Shown piece by piece: positions 7,855 to 17,082 of a DNA stretch of 64,000 nt (position 1 is its first letter; each line of letters opens with the position of its first letter). The notes below the pieces were generated by a model. The model was not told the origin of the DNA, ran no database searches, and saw only the letters and a program-made list of their open reading frames with translations. Source of the DNA: an uncultured Collinsella sp. GTDB lineage: Bacteria > Actinomycetota > Coriobacteriia > Coriobacteriales > Coriobacteriaceae. A program made the translations under genes and the position numbers. The DNA is taken from NCBI GenBank assembly GCA_900541065.1, contig UQIE01000011.1, positions 1-64,000 on the forward strand, written 5' to 3'.

Positions 7855-10411
7855 CTCAAACATACTTATCACTCATAATCTGGACGGCACTGCATTGGCG
7901 GCACCCGTTGATGCCGCACGTCGCAACGGTGCCACGTACAAGACGCGCACGATCGGCGATCTGCGCATTAAGGACGATCGCCTGCGCGCCGCCATCGAGG
8001 GCACGGGACACCTGCTGTTCGACGGCGGCATGGGCACCATGTTGCAAGCGGCCGGCATGAAGGCCGGCGCCCTGCCCGAGCTGCTCAGCTTTGAGGAGCC
8101 CCAGGTTATCACTGATATCCAACGTCAATATGTCGAGGCTGGCTGTGACGTGATCACCGCCAACACCTTTGGCGCCAACGCCCACAAGCTCGACGGTGCT
8201 GCCACCGTGGCAGACGTCTTTGCCGCGGCCGTCACCTGCGCCCGCGAGGCCGGCGCCCGCTACGTCGCCGGCGATATCGGCCCCATCGGCGCGCTGCTTC
8301 GCCCCCTGGGTACTCTGAGCTTCGACGAGGCCTACGACCTCTTTGCCGAGGAAGTGCGCGCCGGCGTCGCCGCGGGTGTGGACCTCTTTATTATCGAGAC
8401 TATGACCGACCTTGCCGAGATCAAGGCTGCCGTCCTCGCCTGCCGCGAGAACTCCGACCTGCCCGTCTTTGCCACCATGACCTTTGAGGAAGACGGTCGC
8501 ACCTTCCTGGGTACGAGTCCCGAGGTGGCCGCCATCACGCTCGATGCCATCGGCGCCGACGTTTTGGGCATCAACTGCAGCCAAGGACCGGCCGAGCTCC
8601 GGGGGCTCGCCGCACGTATACTCACCGTTACCGACAAGCCCGTTATGGTGCAGGCCAATGCGGGACTCCCCCATGTGGACGACGACGGCAACACCGTCTT
8701 TGATATCCAAGCCCCCGAATACGCCGAGGCCGTCGCCGGCATGATCGCCGACGGCGTGAGCGTCGTGGGCGGCTGCTGCGGCACCACGCCGGCGCACATG
8801 GCGGCCCTGCGCACGCTTATCGACAACCACACGCCCAGCCCGCGCCGCCGCAAGCCCAGCATGTCGGTCACGAGCGCCCAAACGGTCGTGGACCTTCCCT
8901 GCGACGGCCACAAGATCGCCGTCATCGGCGAGCGCATCAACCCCACCGGCAAAAAGCGCCTGCAGCAGGCCCTGCGCGACGGCGACCTGGACTACGTTGT
9001 GAGCCAGGGCATCAGCCAGCAGGAACAGGGCGCCGACATTCTGGACGTCAACGTGGGCCTGCCCGAGATCGACGAGGTCAAGATCATCCAACAGGCGACC
9101 GAACAGCTCCAGGGCTCCACGCTGCTGCCGCTGCAGATCGACTCCACCGACCCCGCAGCCGTCGAGGCCGCCGTGCGCCGCTACGCCGGCAAGCCCATCA
9201 TCAACTCGGTCAATGGCAAGCAGCAGATCATGGATGAGATCTTTCCGCTGGTCGCCCACTACGGCACCAACGTTGTCGGCCTTACGCTCGACGAAGGCGG
9301 CATCCCCGATACCGCCGAGGCCCGCTTCGCCATCGCCGAGCGCATCGTGGCCGAGGCCGCCCGCTACGGCATCGGCCCGGACCGCATCCTCATCGACTGT
9401 CTGGTCATGACCGCCTCGACTAATCAACGCCAGGCTGAGCAGATCCTACGCGCCATGTCCCTGTGCAAGGAGCGTCTGGGCGTCAAATGCGCGCTCGGCG
9501 TGTCGAACATCAGCTTTGGCCTGCCTGCCCGCCCGCTGCTGGGTTCGGTCTTTTTGGCCGCCGCCTTCGGCGCGGGCCTGGACGCCCCCATCATGAACCC
9601 GGGCTCCAAGCGCTTTATGGATACCGTCTACAGCTATCGCGTCCTGAGCGTTGAGGACGAGGGCTCGACCGGATACATCGAGCGCTACGCCGGCTGGACC
9701 GATCCGTACAAGATCGCCGCAAACCCGGCAGCAGCTCAGGCCGCATCGACCGACACCGTATCCGCTGCTGGCACCGCCGGCACCGACGGCAACGACGACC
9801 CAATTCGTCGCATGGTCGTCTCGGGCCGTAAGGGCGAGATCGCGACCGAGACTGAGCGTCTGCTGGCAGACCACGACGCCATGGACCTCATCAACAATCA
9901 CTTTATCCCCGCCCTCGACGAGGTTGGCGTCCTCTTTGACCAGGGCAAGTTCTTCTTGCCGCAGCTCATGGCCTCGGCCGAAGCCGCGCGCGTGGGCTTC
10001 GACACCATCAAGCGCCTGATGCCCGCCGGCGAGATTGCCGACAAGGGCAAGATCTGCGTGGCCACCGTCAAGGGCGACATCCACGATATTGGCAAGAACA
10101 TCGTCAAAATGCTGCTCGACAACTACGGCTACACCGTCTTTGACCTGGGCCGCGACGTCGATCCGCAGGAGGTACTCAAGACCGTCAAGGAGCGCGATAT
10201 CAAACTCGTCGGCCTCTCGGCGCTTATGACCACCACCGTCGTCGCCATGGAAGAGACCATCAAGTTGCTCCATGCCGAGGTTCCGGGCGTCAAGATCATC
10301 GTGGGCGGCGCCGTGCTCACCCCCGAATACGCCAAGCAGATCGGTGCGGACTACTACGCCAAGGACGCCGCCGAAAGCGCTCGTATCGCCGAAGAGGTCT
10401 TTGGGCAGTAA
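7844..10411 (+). CDS. metH: Cobalamin-dependent methionine synthase lacking the reactivation domain
   Basis: Predicted 855-residue enzyme transferring a methyl group from methyl-THF to homocysteine through cobalamin. Domain order: homocysteine-binding barrel with zinc ligands C245, C311 and C312 (GINCSQGP, GGCCGTT); pterin-binding barrel (IGERINPTGKK at about 361); cobalamin cap and Rossmann domain with DIHDIGKN (745-752) carrying the cobalt-ligand His. Full-length MetH is about 1,200 residues; the C-terminal AdoMet domain is absent and is probably supplied by the protein at 4817-5608. The start is unsettled: ATG 7844 overlaps the preceding endonuclease gene and gives about 45 extra N-terminal residues with a poor ribosome site. 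Confidence 0.95.
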   Translation: MANSSNILITHNLDGTALAAPVDAARRNGATYKTRTIGDLRIKDDRLRAAIEGTGHLLFDGGMGTMLQAAGMKAGALPELLSFEEPQVITDIQRQYVEAGCDVITANTFGANAHKLDGAATVADVFAAAVTCAREAGARYVAGDIGPIGALLRPLGTLSFDEAYDLFAEEVRAGVAAGVDLFIIETMTDLAEIKAAVLACRENSDLPVFATMTFEEDGRTFLGTSPEVAAITLDAIGADVLGINCSQGPAELRGLAARILTVTDKPVMVQANAGLPHVDDDGNTVFDIQAPEYAEAVAGMIADGVSVVGGCCGTTPAHMAALRTLIDNHTPSPRRRKPSMSVTSAQTVVDLPCDGHKIAVIGERINPTGKKRLQQALRDGDLDYVVSQGISQQEQGADILDVNVGLPEIDEVKIIQQATEQLQGSTLLPLQIDSTDPAAVEAAVRRYAGKPIINSVNGKQQIMDEIFPLVAHYGTNVVGLTLDEGGIPDTAEARFAIAERIVAEAARYGIGPDRILIDCLVMTASTNQRQAEQILRAMSLCKERLGVKCALGVSNISFGLPARPLLGSVFLAAAFGAGLDAPIMNPGSKRFMDTVYSYRVLSVEDEGSTGYIERYAGWTDPYKIAANPAAAQAASTDTVSAAGTAGTDGNDDPIRRMVVSGRKGEIATETERLLADHDAMDLINNHFIPALDEVGVLFDQGKFFLPQLMASAEAARVGFDTIKRLMPAGEIADKGKICVATVKGDIHDIGKNIVKMLLDNYGYTVFDLGRDVDPQEVLKTVKERDIKLVGLSALMTTTVVAMEETIKLLHAEVPGVKIIVGGAVLTPEYAKQIGADYYAKDAAESARIAEEVFGQ

Positions 10412-10436
10412 CACAACGGAAACAACCGAGCACCAA

Positions 10437-10474
10437 AACGTGCCGCATGCGCCACTTGGCACGTGCGGCACGTT
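10437..10474. terminator. Palindrome after metH
   Basis: AACGTGCCGCA (10437-10447) pairs perfectly with TGCGGCACGTT (10464-10474) 26 bases beyond the metH stop. There is no T run, so it may be a weak or factor-dependent terminator, or a repeat. Confidence 0.45.
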
Positions 10475-10519
10475 AGAATAGATAAGACTATGCTCGTTTT
10501 GGCAGATAGGAGCGCAAGG

Positions 10520-11884
10520 ATGGCGATCACGCCCGCAGAAATCGCGGAAACCCGCGGCATGGTTGAGGAGCAGAACCTCGACATCAGGACCATCACCATG
10601 GGCGTTTCGCTCATGGGTTGCGGTGACGAGAACCTCGACCGCATGTGCACGAAGATCTACGACCACGTGACGCACACGGCTGAGCATCTGGTCGAGACCG
10701 CCGAGAACCTCGAGCGCGAGTACGGCATCCCCATCGTCAACAAGCGCGTCTCCGTCACCCCGGTGGCGCAGATCGCCGCGTGCTGCAAGGATGAGGACCT
10801 CACCCCCATCGCGCATGCCCTCGACCGCGCGGCCGAGACCCTCGGCATCGACTACCTGGGTGGCTTCTCCGCACTCGTCCAGAAGGGCATCGGCGACGCC
10901 GACCGCCGCGTTATCCAGTCCATCCCGCAGGCGCTCGCCACCACGAGCCGCGTCTGCTCCAGCGTCAACGTCGCCAGCCTGCGCGCCGGCATCAACATGG
11001 ACGCCGTGCTCATGGCGGCTCAGACCATCATCGATGCCGCTAAGCTCACGGCCGACCAGGATTCCGTTGGCGCGTCCAAGTTTGTCTGCTTTGCCAATAT
11101 GGTCGAGGACTCCCCGTTTATGGCGGGCGCCGTCCACGGCGGTGGCGAGGCCGACGCCGTCATCAACGTAGGCGTCTCGGGCCCCGGCGTTATGGCCGCA
11201 GCCCTGGAGACGCTGCCCGATTCCGCATCGATGATGGAGGTCGCCGAGAAGATTAAGCAGACCGCCTTTAAGATCACCCGTGCCGGCGAGCTCATGAGCC
11301 GTGAGGCAGCCCGCCGTCTGGGTGTCGAGAAAGGCATTGTCGACCTGTCGCTGGCTCCCACACCCGCCATCGGCGACTCCGTCGCGCGCATCCTCGAGAT
11401 TATCGGCGTGGGCACCTGCGGTGGCCCGGGCACGACCTGTGCGCTCGCCATGCTCAACGATGCCGTCAAGAAGGGCGGCGTCATGGCCAGCTCCAGCGTG
11501 GGCGGTCTCTCCGGCGCCTTTATCCCCGTGTCCGAGGACGCCGGCATGATCGCCGCCGTCGAAGCCGGCGCGCTTTCGCTCGAGAAGCTCGAGGCCATGA
11601 CCTGTGTGTGCTCCGTCGGCCTGGACATGATCGCCATCCCCGGCGACACCCCGGTCGAGACCATCGCCGGCATCATCGCCGACGAGATGGCCATCGGCGT
11701 CATCAACAACAAGACCACGGCCGTCCGCGTGATTCCCGCCATTGGCAAGGGCGTGGGCGACTGCGTCGAGTACGGCGGCCTGTTTGGCCGTGCGCCCATC
11801 ATGCCGGTGAACCCCAACGCCGGCACCGTGCTTGCCCACCGCGGTGGACGCTTCCCGGCGCCGCTGAACTCGCTCAAGAACTAG
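10520..11884 (+). CDS. UPF0210 (PFL family, DUF711) protein
   Basis: Predicted 454-residue cytoplasmic protein of the UPF0210 family, which has a pyruvate-formate-lyase-like fold but no established reaction. Recognisable blocks are TITMGVSLMGC, NKRVSVTPV, GGFSALVQKG, FVCFANMVEDSPFMAGA and VGTCGGPGTTC. The length equals the family norm. ATG 10520 follows AGGAGCGCAAGG and starts at the conserved N terminus; an earlier ATG at 10463 sits in the preceding palindrome. In many bacteria the gene is paired with a small ACT-domain protein gene (UPF0237), which is absent here. Function remains unknown. Confidence 0.88.
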   Translation: MAITPAEIAETRGMVEEQNLDIRTITMGVSLMGCGDENLDRMCTKIYDHVTHTAEHLVETAENLEREYGIPIVNKRVSVTPVAQIAACCKDEDLTPIAHALDRAAETLGIDYLGGFSALVQKGIGDADRRVIQSIPQALATTSRVCSSVNVASLRAGINMDAVLMAAQTIIDAAKLTADQDSVGASKFVCFANMVEDSPFMAGAVHGGGEADAVINVGVSGPGVMAAALETLPDSASMMEVAEKIKQTAFKITRAGELMSREAARRLGVEKGIVDLSLAPTPAIGDSVARILEIIGVGTCGGPGTTCALAMLNDAVKKGGVMASSSVGGLSGAFIPVSEDAGMIAAVEAGALSLEKLEAMTCVCSVGLDMIAIPGDTPVETIAGIIADEMAIGVINNKTTAVRVIPAIGKGVGDCVEYGGLFGRAPIMPVNPNAGTVLAHRGGRFPAPLNSLKN

Positions 11885-11901
11885 CTGAGGGGGACTGGCG
11901 A

Positions 11902-12035
11902 GGAGCCCCGGGGAGGGCAAATATATAAGGTCGCCTGCTCGGACAGTCCTGACTCGCACGGAGAGCACATTAAGTGCTCTCCGGCTCGTGCGGAACTCGC
12001 GATCGACCTTATATATTTGCCCTCCCCGGGGCTCC
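11902..12035. repeat. 134-bp palindromic element with 32-bp perfect arms
   Basis: Arm 11902-11933 and arm 12004-12035 are perfect inverse complements over 32 bases, including the AT-rich core AAATATATAAGG. The 70-base centre contains a second hairpin, GAGAGCAC-ATTAA-GTGCTCTC. It encodes nothing. Likely identities are a miniature inverted-repeat element or an extremely strong bidirectional terminator. It starts 18 bases after the UPF0210 stop codon. Confidence 0.8.
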
Positions 12036-12200
12036 CGCACAACGGGACCTCGATTGAGTTCTATCCCGGTTGCAGTCGCTTCGCTCCTGCACCACATGGT
12101 CGATACGGCGGTTTGGCGTTGGATCAATTCTTTCTGATATATGCTGGTTGCGGCTCTTCTTTTGGGAGGAGTCGCTTTTTTGTTGCTAGGAGGTTGGCCC

Positions 12201-13088
12201 GTGGTTGATGGGAAGAATCGTTCTGAGCTGCTTTCCACAGATTGGAACCAGGAGTGGATGCGTCTGCAAACTAGTCGGCGGCGGGCTGATGACTCTTTTG
12301 AGTGGGACAAAAGGGCTCGGCATTTTCGGCCGCTTGAGACTGCTCCGTATGCCCGGGACTTTATGAAGCTGTTGGCGTTAAAGCCTGGTGAATCCGTGCT
12401 TGATATGGGGTGTGGGGCTGGGTCGATTGCTATTCCGCTTGCGCAAGACGGGCATCCTGTGATTGCTGCTGACTTTTCCCCTGCCATGTTGGGCACGCTT
12501 GATGCCGGCATTGAGTACTATGGGCTCGAGGATCGCATTACACCGCTTGAGCTTGCTTGGGATGATGACTGGGATTTGGTTGGACCGGTCGCGAAAGCGG
12601 TAGATGTTGCCTTTGCCAGTCGCTCTGTCACCACGACCAACCTAAAAGGCGCGCTTGCCAAGCTTGATCGAACGGCTCGTCGACGTTGTGCTGTCACGAT
12701 GGTCGCCAACTCCAGCCCGCGCTATGACCTGCACCTGATGAACGCCATCGGTGCCTCGGTTACCTGCAGTAATGGCTTTGTGTATGCCTTTGATATCCTC
12801 ATTCAGATGGGTGCCCTGCCGCAGGTTACGTACTTTGAATCGCCTCGTCGCGATACCTTCGATAGCCTTGAGGCGGGAGTGGCGGACTTCTCCCGCATGC
12901 TCGAGCACGGTAACGAGGATAAGATCGACCGTCTGCGCGACTACGTCGCTCAACATATGATTGAGAATCCCCGTGCTGGCGAGCCGGGGTCCAAAGGGGT
13001 GCCGCAGGGACGCTACATGCTCGACCACGTCCGCAAGGTCCGTTGGGCGTTTATTGCATGGGAGCCGGTCTCTTCGGGCCGTCCATAG
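12201..13088 (+). CDS. Class I SAM-dependent methyltransferase
   Basis: Predicted 295-residue methyltransferase with the glycine-rich motif VLDMGCGAGSIAIPLA followed by an acidic strand end (IAADFS). Substrate cannot be deduced. Two starts are possible. GTG 12201 is chosen because AGGAGG lies 7 bases upstream; ATG 12141 would add 20 hydrophobic residues that look like an accidental extension. Codon use is less G+C-biased than in neighbouring housekeeping genes. The gene stands alone between the palindromic element and yhbY. Confidence 0.8.
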   Translation: MVDGKNRSELLSTDWNQEWMRLQTSRRRADDSFEWDKRARHFRPLETAPYARDFMKLLALKPGESVLDMGCGAGSIAIPLAQDGHPVIAADFSPAMLGTLDAGIEYYGLEDRITPLELAWDDDWDLVGPVAKAVDVAFASRSVTTTNLKGALAKLDRTARRRCAVTMVANSSPRYDLHLMNAIGASVTCSNGFVYAFDILIQMGALPQVTYFESPRRDTFDSLEAGVADFSRMLEHGNEDKIDRLRDYVAQHMIENPRAGEPGSKGVPQGRYMLDHVRKVRWAFIAWEPVSSGRP

Positions 13089-13269
13089 ACCGCTTTCGGC
13101 CGCCGCACACGTCCGCCCGTAACCCGCGCTGTTCTCCCGCTCGGCATCCGCATTCTTTTTGAACTGGGCAAACACGCCCCACACCGCGCCGTTCCTGCGC
13201 TATCGTGGGACAGCTCACGTAGATTAAGGCCCCATCGCGGGGCGCCCCATACATAGAAAGCGAGAACCC

Positions 13270-13569
13270 ATGGCACTGACAGGAGCCCAGGTCAAGCAGC
13301 TTCGCAGCATGGCCCATCACCTCAACCCCGCCATCATCATCGGCAAGTCCGACATCAACGAGGGCACCGTCGAGCAGACGGTCGCCTACCTGGAGAAGCA
13401 CGAGCTCGTTAAGTGCTCCGTACTCGATGGTTCCAGCCTATCCGCCCGCGAGGCCGCCGAAGAGCTTGCCGATCGCTGCCATGCCGAGGTCGTCCAGGTT
13501 ATCGGCCGCAAGTTCTCGCTGTATCGCGAGTCCTCGCGCAAGGACATCGAGAAGATTAAGCTCGTCTAA
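13270..13569 (+). CDS. yhbY: YhbY-type CRM-domain RNA-binding protein
   Basis: Predicted 99-residue single CRM domain protein associated with large ribosomal subunit assembly. Typical features are LTGAQVKQLRSMAHHLNP at the N terminus, the GKSDINEGTVEQ turn (GxxG-like GK.. region), and the C-terminal VIGRKFSLYRES strand. The length matches the family. The ribosome site is modest (AAAGCGAGA). It has its own rho-independent terminator, which overlaps the end of the convergent regulator gene. Confidence 0.92.
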   Translation: MALTGAQVKQLRSMAHHLNPAIIIGKSDINEGTVEQTVAYLEKHELVKCSVLDGSSLSAREAAEELADRCHAEVVQVIGRKFSLYRESSRKDIEKIKLV

Positions 13570-13610
13570 GAGCCAACAATCCGGCGAGCCAACATACATC
13601 AAGCTTGCGA

Positions 13611-13640
13611 GCGTCCGAGCAATTCGGACGATCATTTTTT
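13611..13640 (+). terminator. Terminator of yhbY
   Basis: CGTCCGA (13612-13618) pairs with TCGGACG (13624-13630) and is followed by TCATTTTTT. The T run reaches into the stop codon of the convergent gene. Confidence 0.85.
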
Positions 13641-16638
13641 ATCGTTCGACGAGCACGCGGTTAAGCCTACCCTCCACCAAGCGCTCGTACAGACGCCGCG
13701 TCTCGGGCTCGGGCACGCCATTGACCTGCTCCCTCAGGTGATGCATATGCCCACTGTACAGCTCGACGATATCGCGTCGTCGCCCCGCCGCACCGTAGAC
13801 GCGCATAGCGCAACGCACCATGTCCTCGCGCGCCGTCTCTTGCCGCAGCCCCGACTCCACCAGCCATACCGCCGACTGCAGGTCGTTTTCTTCTAGGGCG
13901 GCATTCGCGCCCCGAATCATGCAGTCGATATACTTAGATTCCATAATGCGCCTCATACGCAAAAAGTAGGTGGGATTACAGCCATTGGGAACATACAACG
14001 GGCCGGCGTAAAGCTGCTCAATCTTAAGGCACAGCTCAATCAGATGGGGTCCGCGCGCACCCGTGCGATTTCCCAAAACTTCGCGGCTTATCTGATCAAA
14101 CAACCGCACGTCGGTCTTGACGTAATCGCCGTTAAGCCCAATGCACTCGTTTTGGATCAGCACACACGACTTGCCGTCCGGTGTCGGCCCCAAGGCCGAA
14201 CGCAAGCGCGATATCGTCGAGTACAGGTTGTTGCGGGCGCTATTGAACTCGGCATGGGGCCACAGCTCCATGGCCAGCGTCTCGCGGTCGACCAGTGCAT
14301 CCATACCCAGCGCAAGCCGCTCGGCAAGCGTCGCCGCTTTCTTGCGGCGCCACATCTTATCCGTGATGGGAAACCCGTCGCGCTCGGCGCGAAACGCCCC
14401 AAACATGCGGATCTCGATATGGCCAATCACATCGACACCCTCGGCATCGCCGGCCTGGAACAGACGCTCGCCTTCGCCCTCAAAGTCGTCACGCAGCGAA
14501 TACCGCGACAGCTCGCGCACCGGGAGCTTCTTTCGAATTCTAGCAGCCGGCTCACCCAGACAATGCATCGCAAGACGCGCAAACAGCCGATACGACGGAT
14601 CTAAAATCCCCGGGCGGTTCATGGACATCCAGGCTGCAAGGTCGCTATCGCGGCCCGCGGAGGCCAAATGCAACGCCACCATCCAAGCCTCGGCACCACC
14701 GACCTGCGTCCGACTCAAATCGAGCAGCTCTGCCTCTTCGCGCACCGATACCATCGATGTATTGCGTAAGTATGCCGCGCGCTCTAGCAGCAGTGCGTTG
14801 TCGCGTATGTATCCAATCGATTCCTCGGCAAGCCTGAGCACCTGCACCGCACGGAATTTGGCATTGACCGGACGCCCCTCAGCCAACGACTGCCAGCCTT
14901 CCAATATCAAGCCAAACAACTGGACTTGATTGTCACGCACGCGCACGGCAAAACGGTCGAGCTCATTGAATGCCTGCTCGTCGGTCACCGGCATGCCGGC
15001 AAACAGGCGCCGCGCCGATAATACCATGCGCACCCAGATGGCGAGTGCTCGGATTCCACGCGCTTCGAGTGCCTCGAGCGTCAGGGTCATCTCGTCATCA
15101 CGCTCGTCAGTCCCTGCATACGACCCATCAAACAGCTCCGTCAACATGCGGTCCGCCCGCACAAACGTCCCCGCAATATCGAGCTCACAATCGTAGGCCT
15201 TATCTGTTTTGAGCCTCGCGAGGATCTCACCACCCTTCGCCCGCTCGGTCAGCCCATGCTTTATCTCAACATGTGCGGACAGCATGTCGAGTGCGGCACA
15301 AGACGCCTCACTTTCCAGCGCTGCATGGCCTGTCGGAAGCCCCAGACCACTATCTCCATAACAGGCGGCCGTAAACGCGTGCGCCACCTTCCACGACACG
15401 GGATCGAGCTCGCAAATCGCTTGCTCGCCCGCATGCTCGATAATTGAGGCCATATACCGCGCGAGCTTTGTATTGGAGACGCTCACCGCCGCCAGATAGA
15501 TGCCGAGCGCCTCGTCAGGCGTCGGCTCCGATGCCCGGCCATCTGCCTCGGTCTTTCCCGGCGCCGCGCGGCAGATATCCCCTCCATGCCCCGTCAGGGC
15601 CAGATCGACCCCATACTGCCCGGCAAGCTCCAACACCGCGCTGCGGTCCAAAAACGCGTCGGCGAGGTCCATCGCGGTATCGCAGCGCCCCGCTTTAATC
15701 AAAATACGCGCCGCCCGCACAACAAGTTCGGGGCGAATTTCGGCGACCAGCTTGCGCAATCGCAGGCGTGCGTTGTCCTCGGTACCCAAGCAGGTAAAGC
15801 TCCGGTCTGCCGGATCAACGCCAAAAATGGGATAATCGCGGACAAGATAGGACTGATCAATTGCCGAAAGCCTAACACCGCAAGCCTCGAGTTCCGAAAT
15901 ATTGCCCTCGCCCATTAAGACCATCAAGCATGCCACACTAAACAGGGCGTTGTTCTCGAGCGACGCCAGATCAACAAGTGCCGCACCGTAGATATTGACG
16001 ATCTCGTTTTCGAGCATCTGGGCAACGTCTCCCTGTCCGTATAGCCCCGACTGCATAGCCGAGACGAGCTCGGGCACGCCCTGCGTAAGTTGATAGAAGT
16101 CGAGCGATGTGCTAATCGAAAACGCCGATGCCCACGCCGAATACTCATAGGCATGTACCTTGAGCATCTGCGCGTTGACTTTAATCGAATCGCCCAGTCC
16201 ATGAATCAGCTGGCGATTCGAAGGACGGCAGCTCATAAAGACCCCAACCCCCATAGCACGCAGGCTTCGGATTCGGTCGATCAGCTCCTCGGTCTCGCTC
16301 TGGCTGAGGTTAGGCACGTTATCGATTGCAATCAGGGAGTGCGGCTTGTCCTTAAGCTCTTCGGTAACGACCTCGAGCTGCATAAACACCTCGCGCCCAA
16401 TGGCGCGGTCTGCCTCGATGATTCGCACGGGACCTCGCGTCGGATCGCTTTTAACCTCTTGGGCATACTGCAGCAACACCGAGGTTTTCCCAAAGCCATC
16501 AGGCGCGTAGAGGACTACGATGCCGGTCTTTCGGCCCTTGGCGATAAGTTCGTTCATCAAGCGATCGCGCCGCACCGTATAACTACTGCCCAGCGGCATA
16601 AGCTCGAGGTCGTCCGTATTGCCCAAATCGTTAACCAT
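13639..16638 (-). CDS. Large ATPase transcriptional regulator with C-terminal SARP/BTAD module
   Basis: Predicted 999-residue regulator. The N terminus has a STAND/MalT-type P-loop, APDGFGKTS (45-53). The middle is helical and repeat-rich, probably TPR-like. From about residue 740 there is an OmpR/SARP-type winged helix (IEIRMFGAFRAERDG, then KAATLAERLAL and ARNNLYSTISRLRSALG) followed by a bacterial transcriptional activator domain to the end. The MalT-like ATPase normally ends in a LuxR helix-turn-helix, so this arrangement is unusual. ATG 16638 follows GAGGAG. It stands alone; target genes and ligand are unknown. Confidence 0.8.
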   Translation of the reverse strand: MVNDLGNTDDLELMPLGSSYTVRRDRLMNELIAKGRKTGIVVLYAPDGFGKTSVLLQYAQEVKSDPTRGPVRIIEADRAIGREVFMQLEVVTEELKDKPHSLIAIDNVPNLSQSETEELIDRIRSLRAMGVGVFMSCRPSNRQLIHGLGDSIKVNAQMLKVHAYEYSAWASAFSISTSLDFYQLTQGVPELVSAMQSGLYGQGDVAQMLENEIVNIYGAALVDLASLENNALFSVACLMVLMGEGNISELEACGVRLSAIDQSYLVRDYPIFGVDPADRSFTCLGTEDNARLRLRKLVAEIRPELVVRAARILIKAGRCDTAMDLADAFLDRSAVLELAGQYGVDLALTGHGGDICRAAPGKTEADGRASEPTPDEALGIYLAAVSVSNTKLARYMASIIEHAGEQAICELDPVSWKVAHAFTAACYGDSGLGLPTGHAALESEASCAALDMLSAHVEIKHGLTERAKGGEILARLKTDKAYDCELDIAGTFVRADRMLTELFDGSYAGTDERDDEMTLTLEALEARGIRALAIWVRMVLSARRLFAGMPVTDEQAFNELDRFAVRVRDNQVQLFGLILEGWQSLAEGRPVNAKFRAVQVLRLAEESIGYIRDNALLLERAAYLRNTSMVSVREEAELLDLSRTQVGGAEAWMVALHLASAGRDSDLAAWMSMNRPGILDPSYRLFARLAMHCLGEPAARIRKKLPVRELSRYSLRDDFEGEGERLFQAGDAEGVDVIGHIEIRMFGAFRAERDGFPITDKMWRRKKAATLAERLALGMDALVDRETLAMELWPHAEFNSARNNLYSTISRLRSALGPTPDGKSCVLIQNECIGLNGDYVKTDVRLFDQISREVLGNRTGARGPHLIELCLKIEQLYAGPLYVPNGCNPTYFLRMRRIMESKYIDCMIRGANAALEENDLQSAVWLVESGLRQETAREDMVRCAMRVYGAAGRRRDIVELYSGHMHHLREQVNGVPEPETRRLYERLVEGRLNRVLVER

Positions 16639-17022
16639 GCCCGCTCCTCAACTCGACCACATGGACACCGTAACGCTAGACCATATGTATCGCTAGATGA
16701 ATAGAGCGATGCTACGGTTTAGGATGTTTGTTGGTACGCAAATGGCAAGTTTTTGTTCAGCGTGGTCCGATTGAAACTTATCCCCCAACCAATCAGTCTT
16801 TGCGCAGGTCAATGCGCTTGCCAGCTTGTCCCATCCTTTGGCAGTGTACCTCAAATGAGCGCTGTTCAATTGTGTAGCGCAACTCACCTAACGCCAGCTA
16901 CCGTCTGCGACCTTTTCATAGCATTTATGCATAGTATCTGTTATGGAATGAATCATGCTGCACCAGACGCACCCGTCCAGTTCGCGGCCAGATTTTCGTC
17001 AAGCACACGGCGCACGCTCAGC
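16639..17022. other. Intergenic region without recognised gene
   Basis: About 380 bases between the start of the large regulator and the nagB terminator. It is AT-richer than its surroundings and must hold the regulator's promoter. I see no convincing coding frame, tRNA or riboswitch. Confidence 0.4.
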
Positions 17023-17050
17023 AAAAAGGCCCCCGCAAAGCGGAGGCCTT
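17023..17050 (-). terminator. Terminator of nagB
   Basis: On the minus strand AAGGCCTCCGC pairs with GCGGGGGCCTT and a TTT run follows. It begins 33 bases after the nagB stop. Confidence 0.85.
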
Positions 17051-17082
17051 CGGCAAAGCTATGTCGAGGTGATAGGCTTTCG

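Noticed and set aside
12141..12200. N-terminal hydrophobic extension (signal peptide) of the methyltransferase
   Set aside because: An ideal AGGAGG site serves the GTG at 12201, and the extension has no ribosome site of its own; a cytoplasmic methyltransferase is more likely.
9446..12511. 1,021-residue open frame on the minus strand
   Set aside because: It runs through metH, the palindromic element and the UPF0210 gene in antisense. The true genes there have clear motifs, so this is a shadow.
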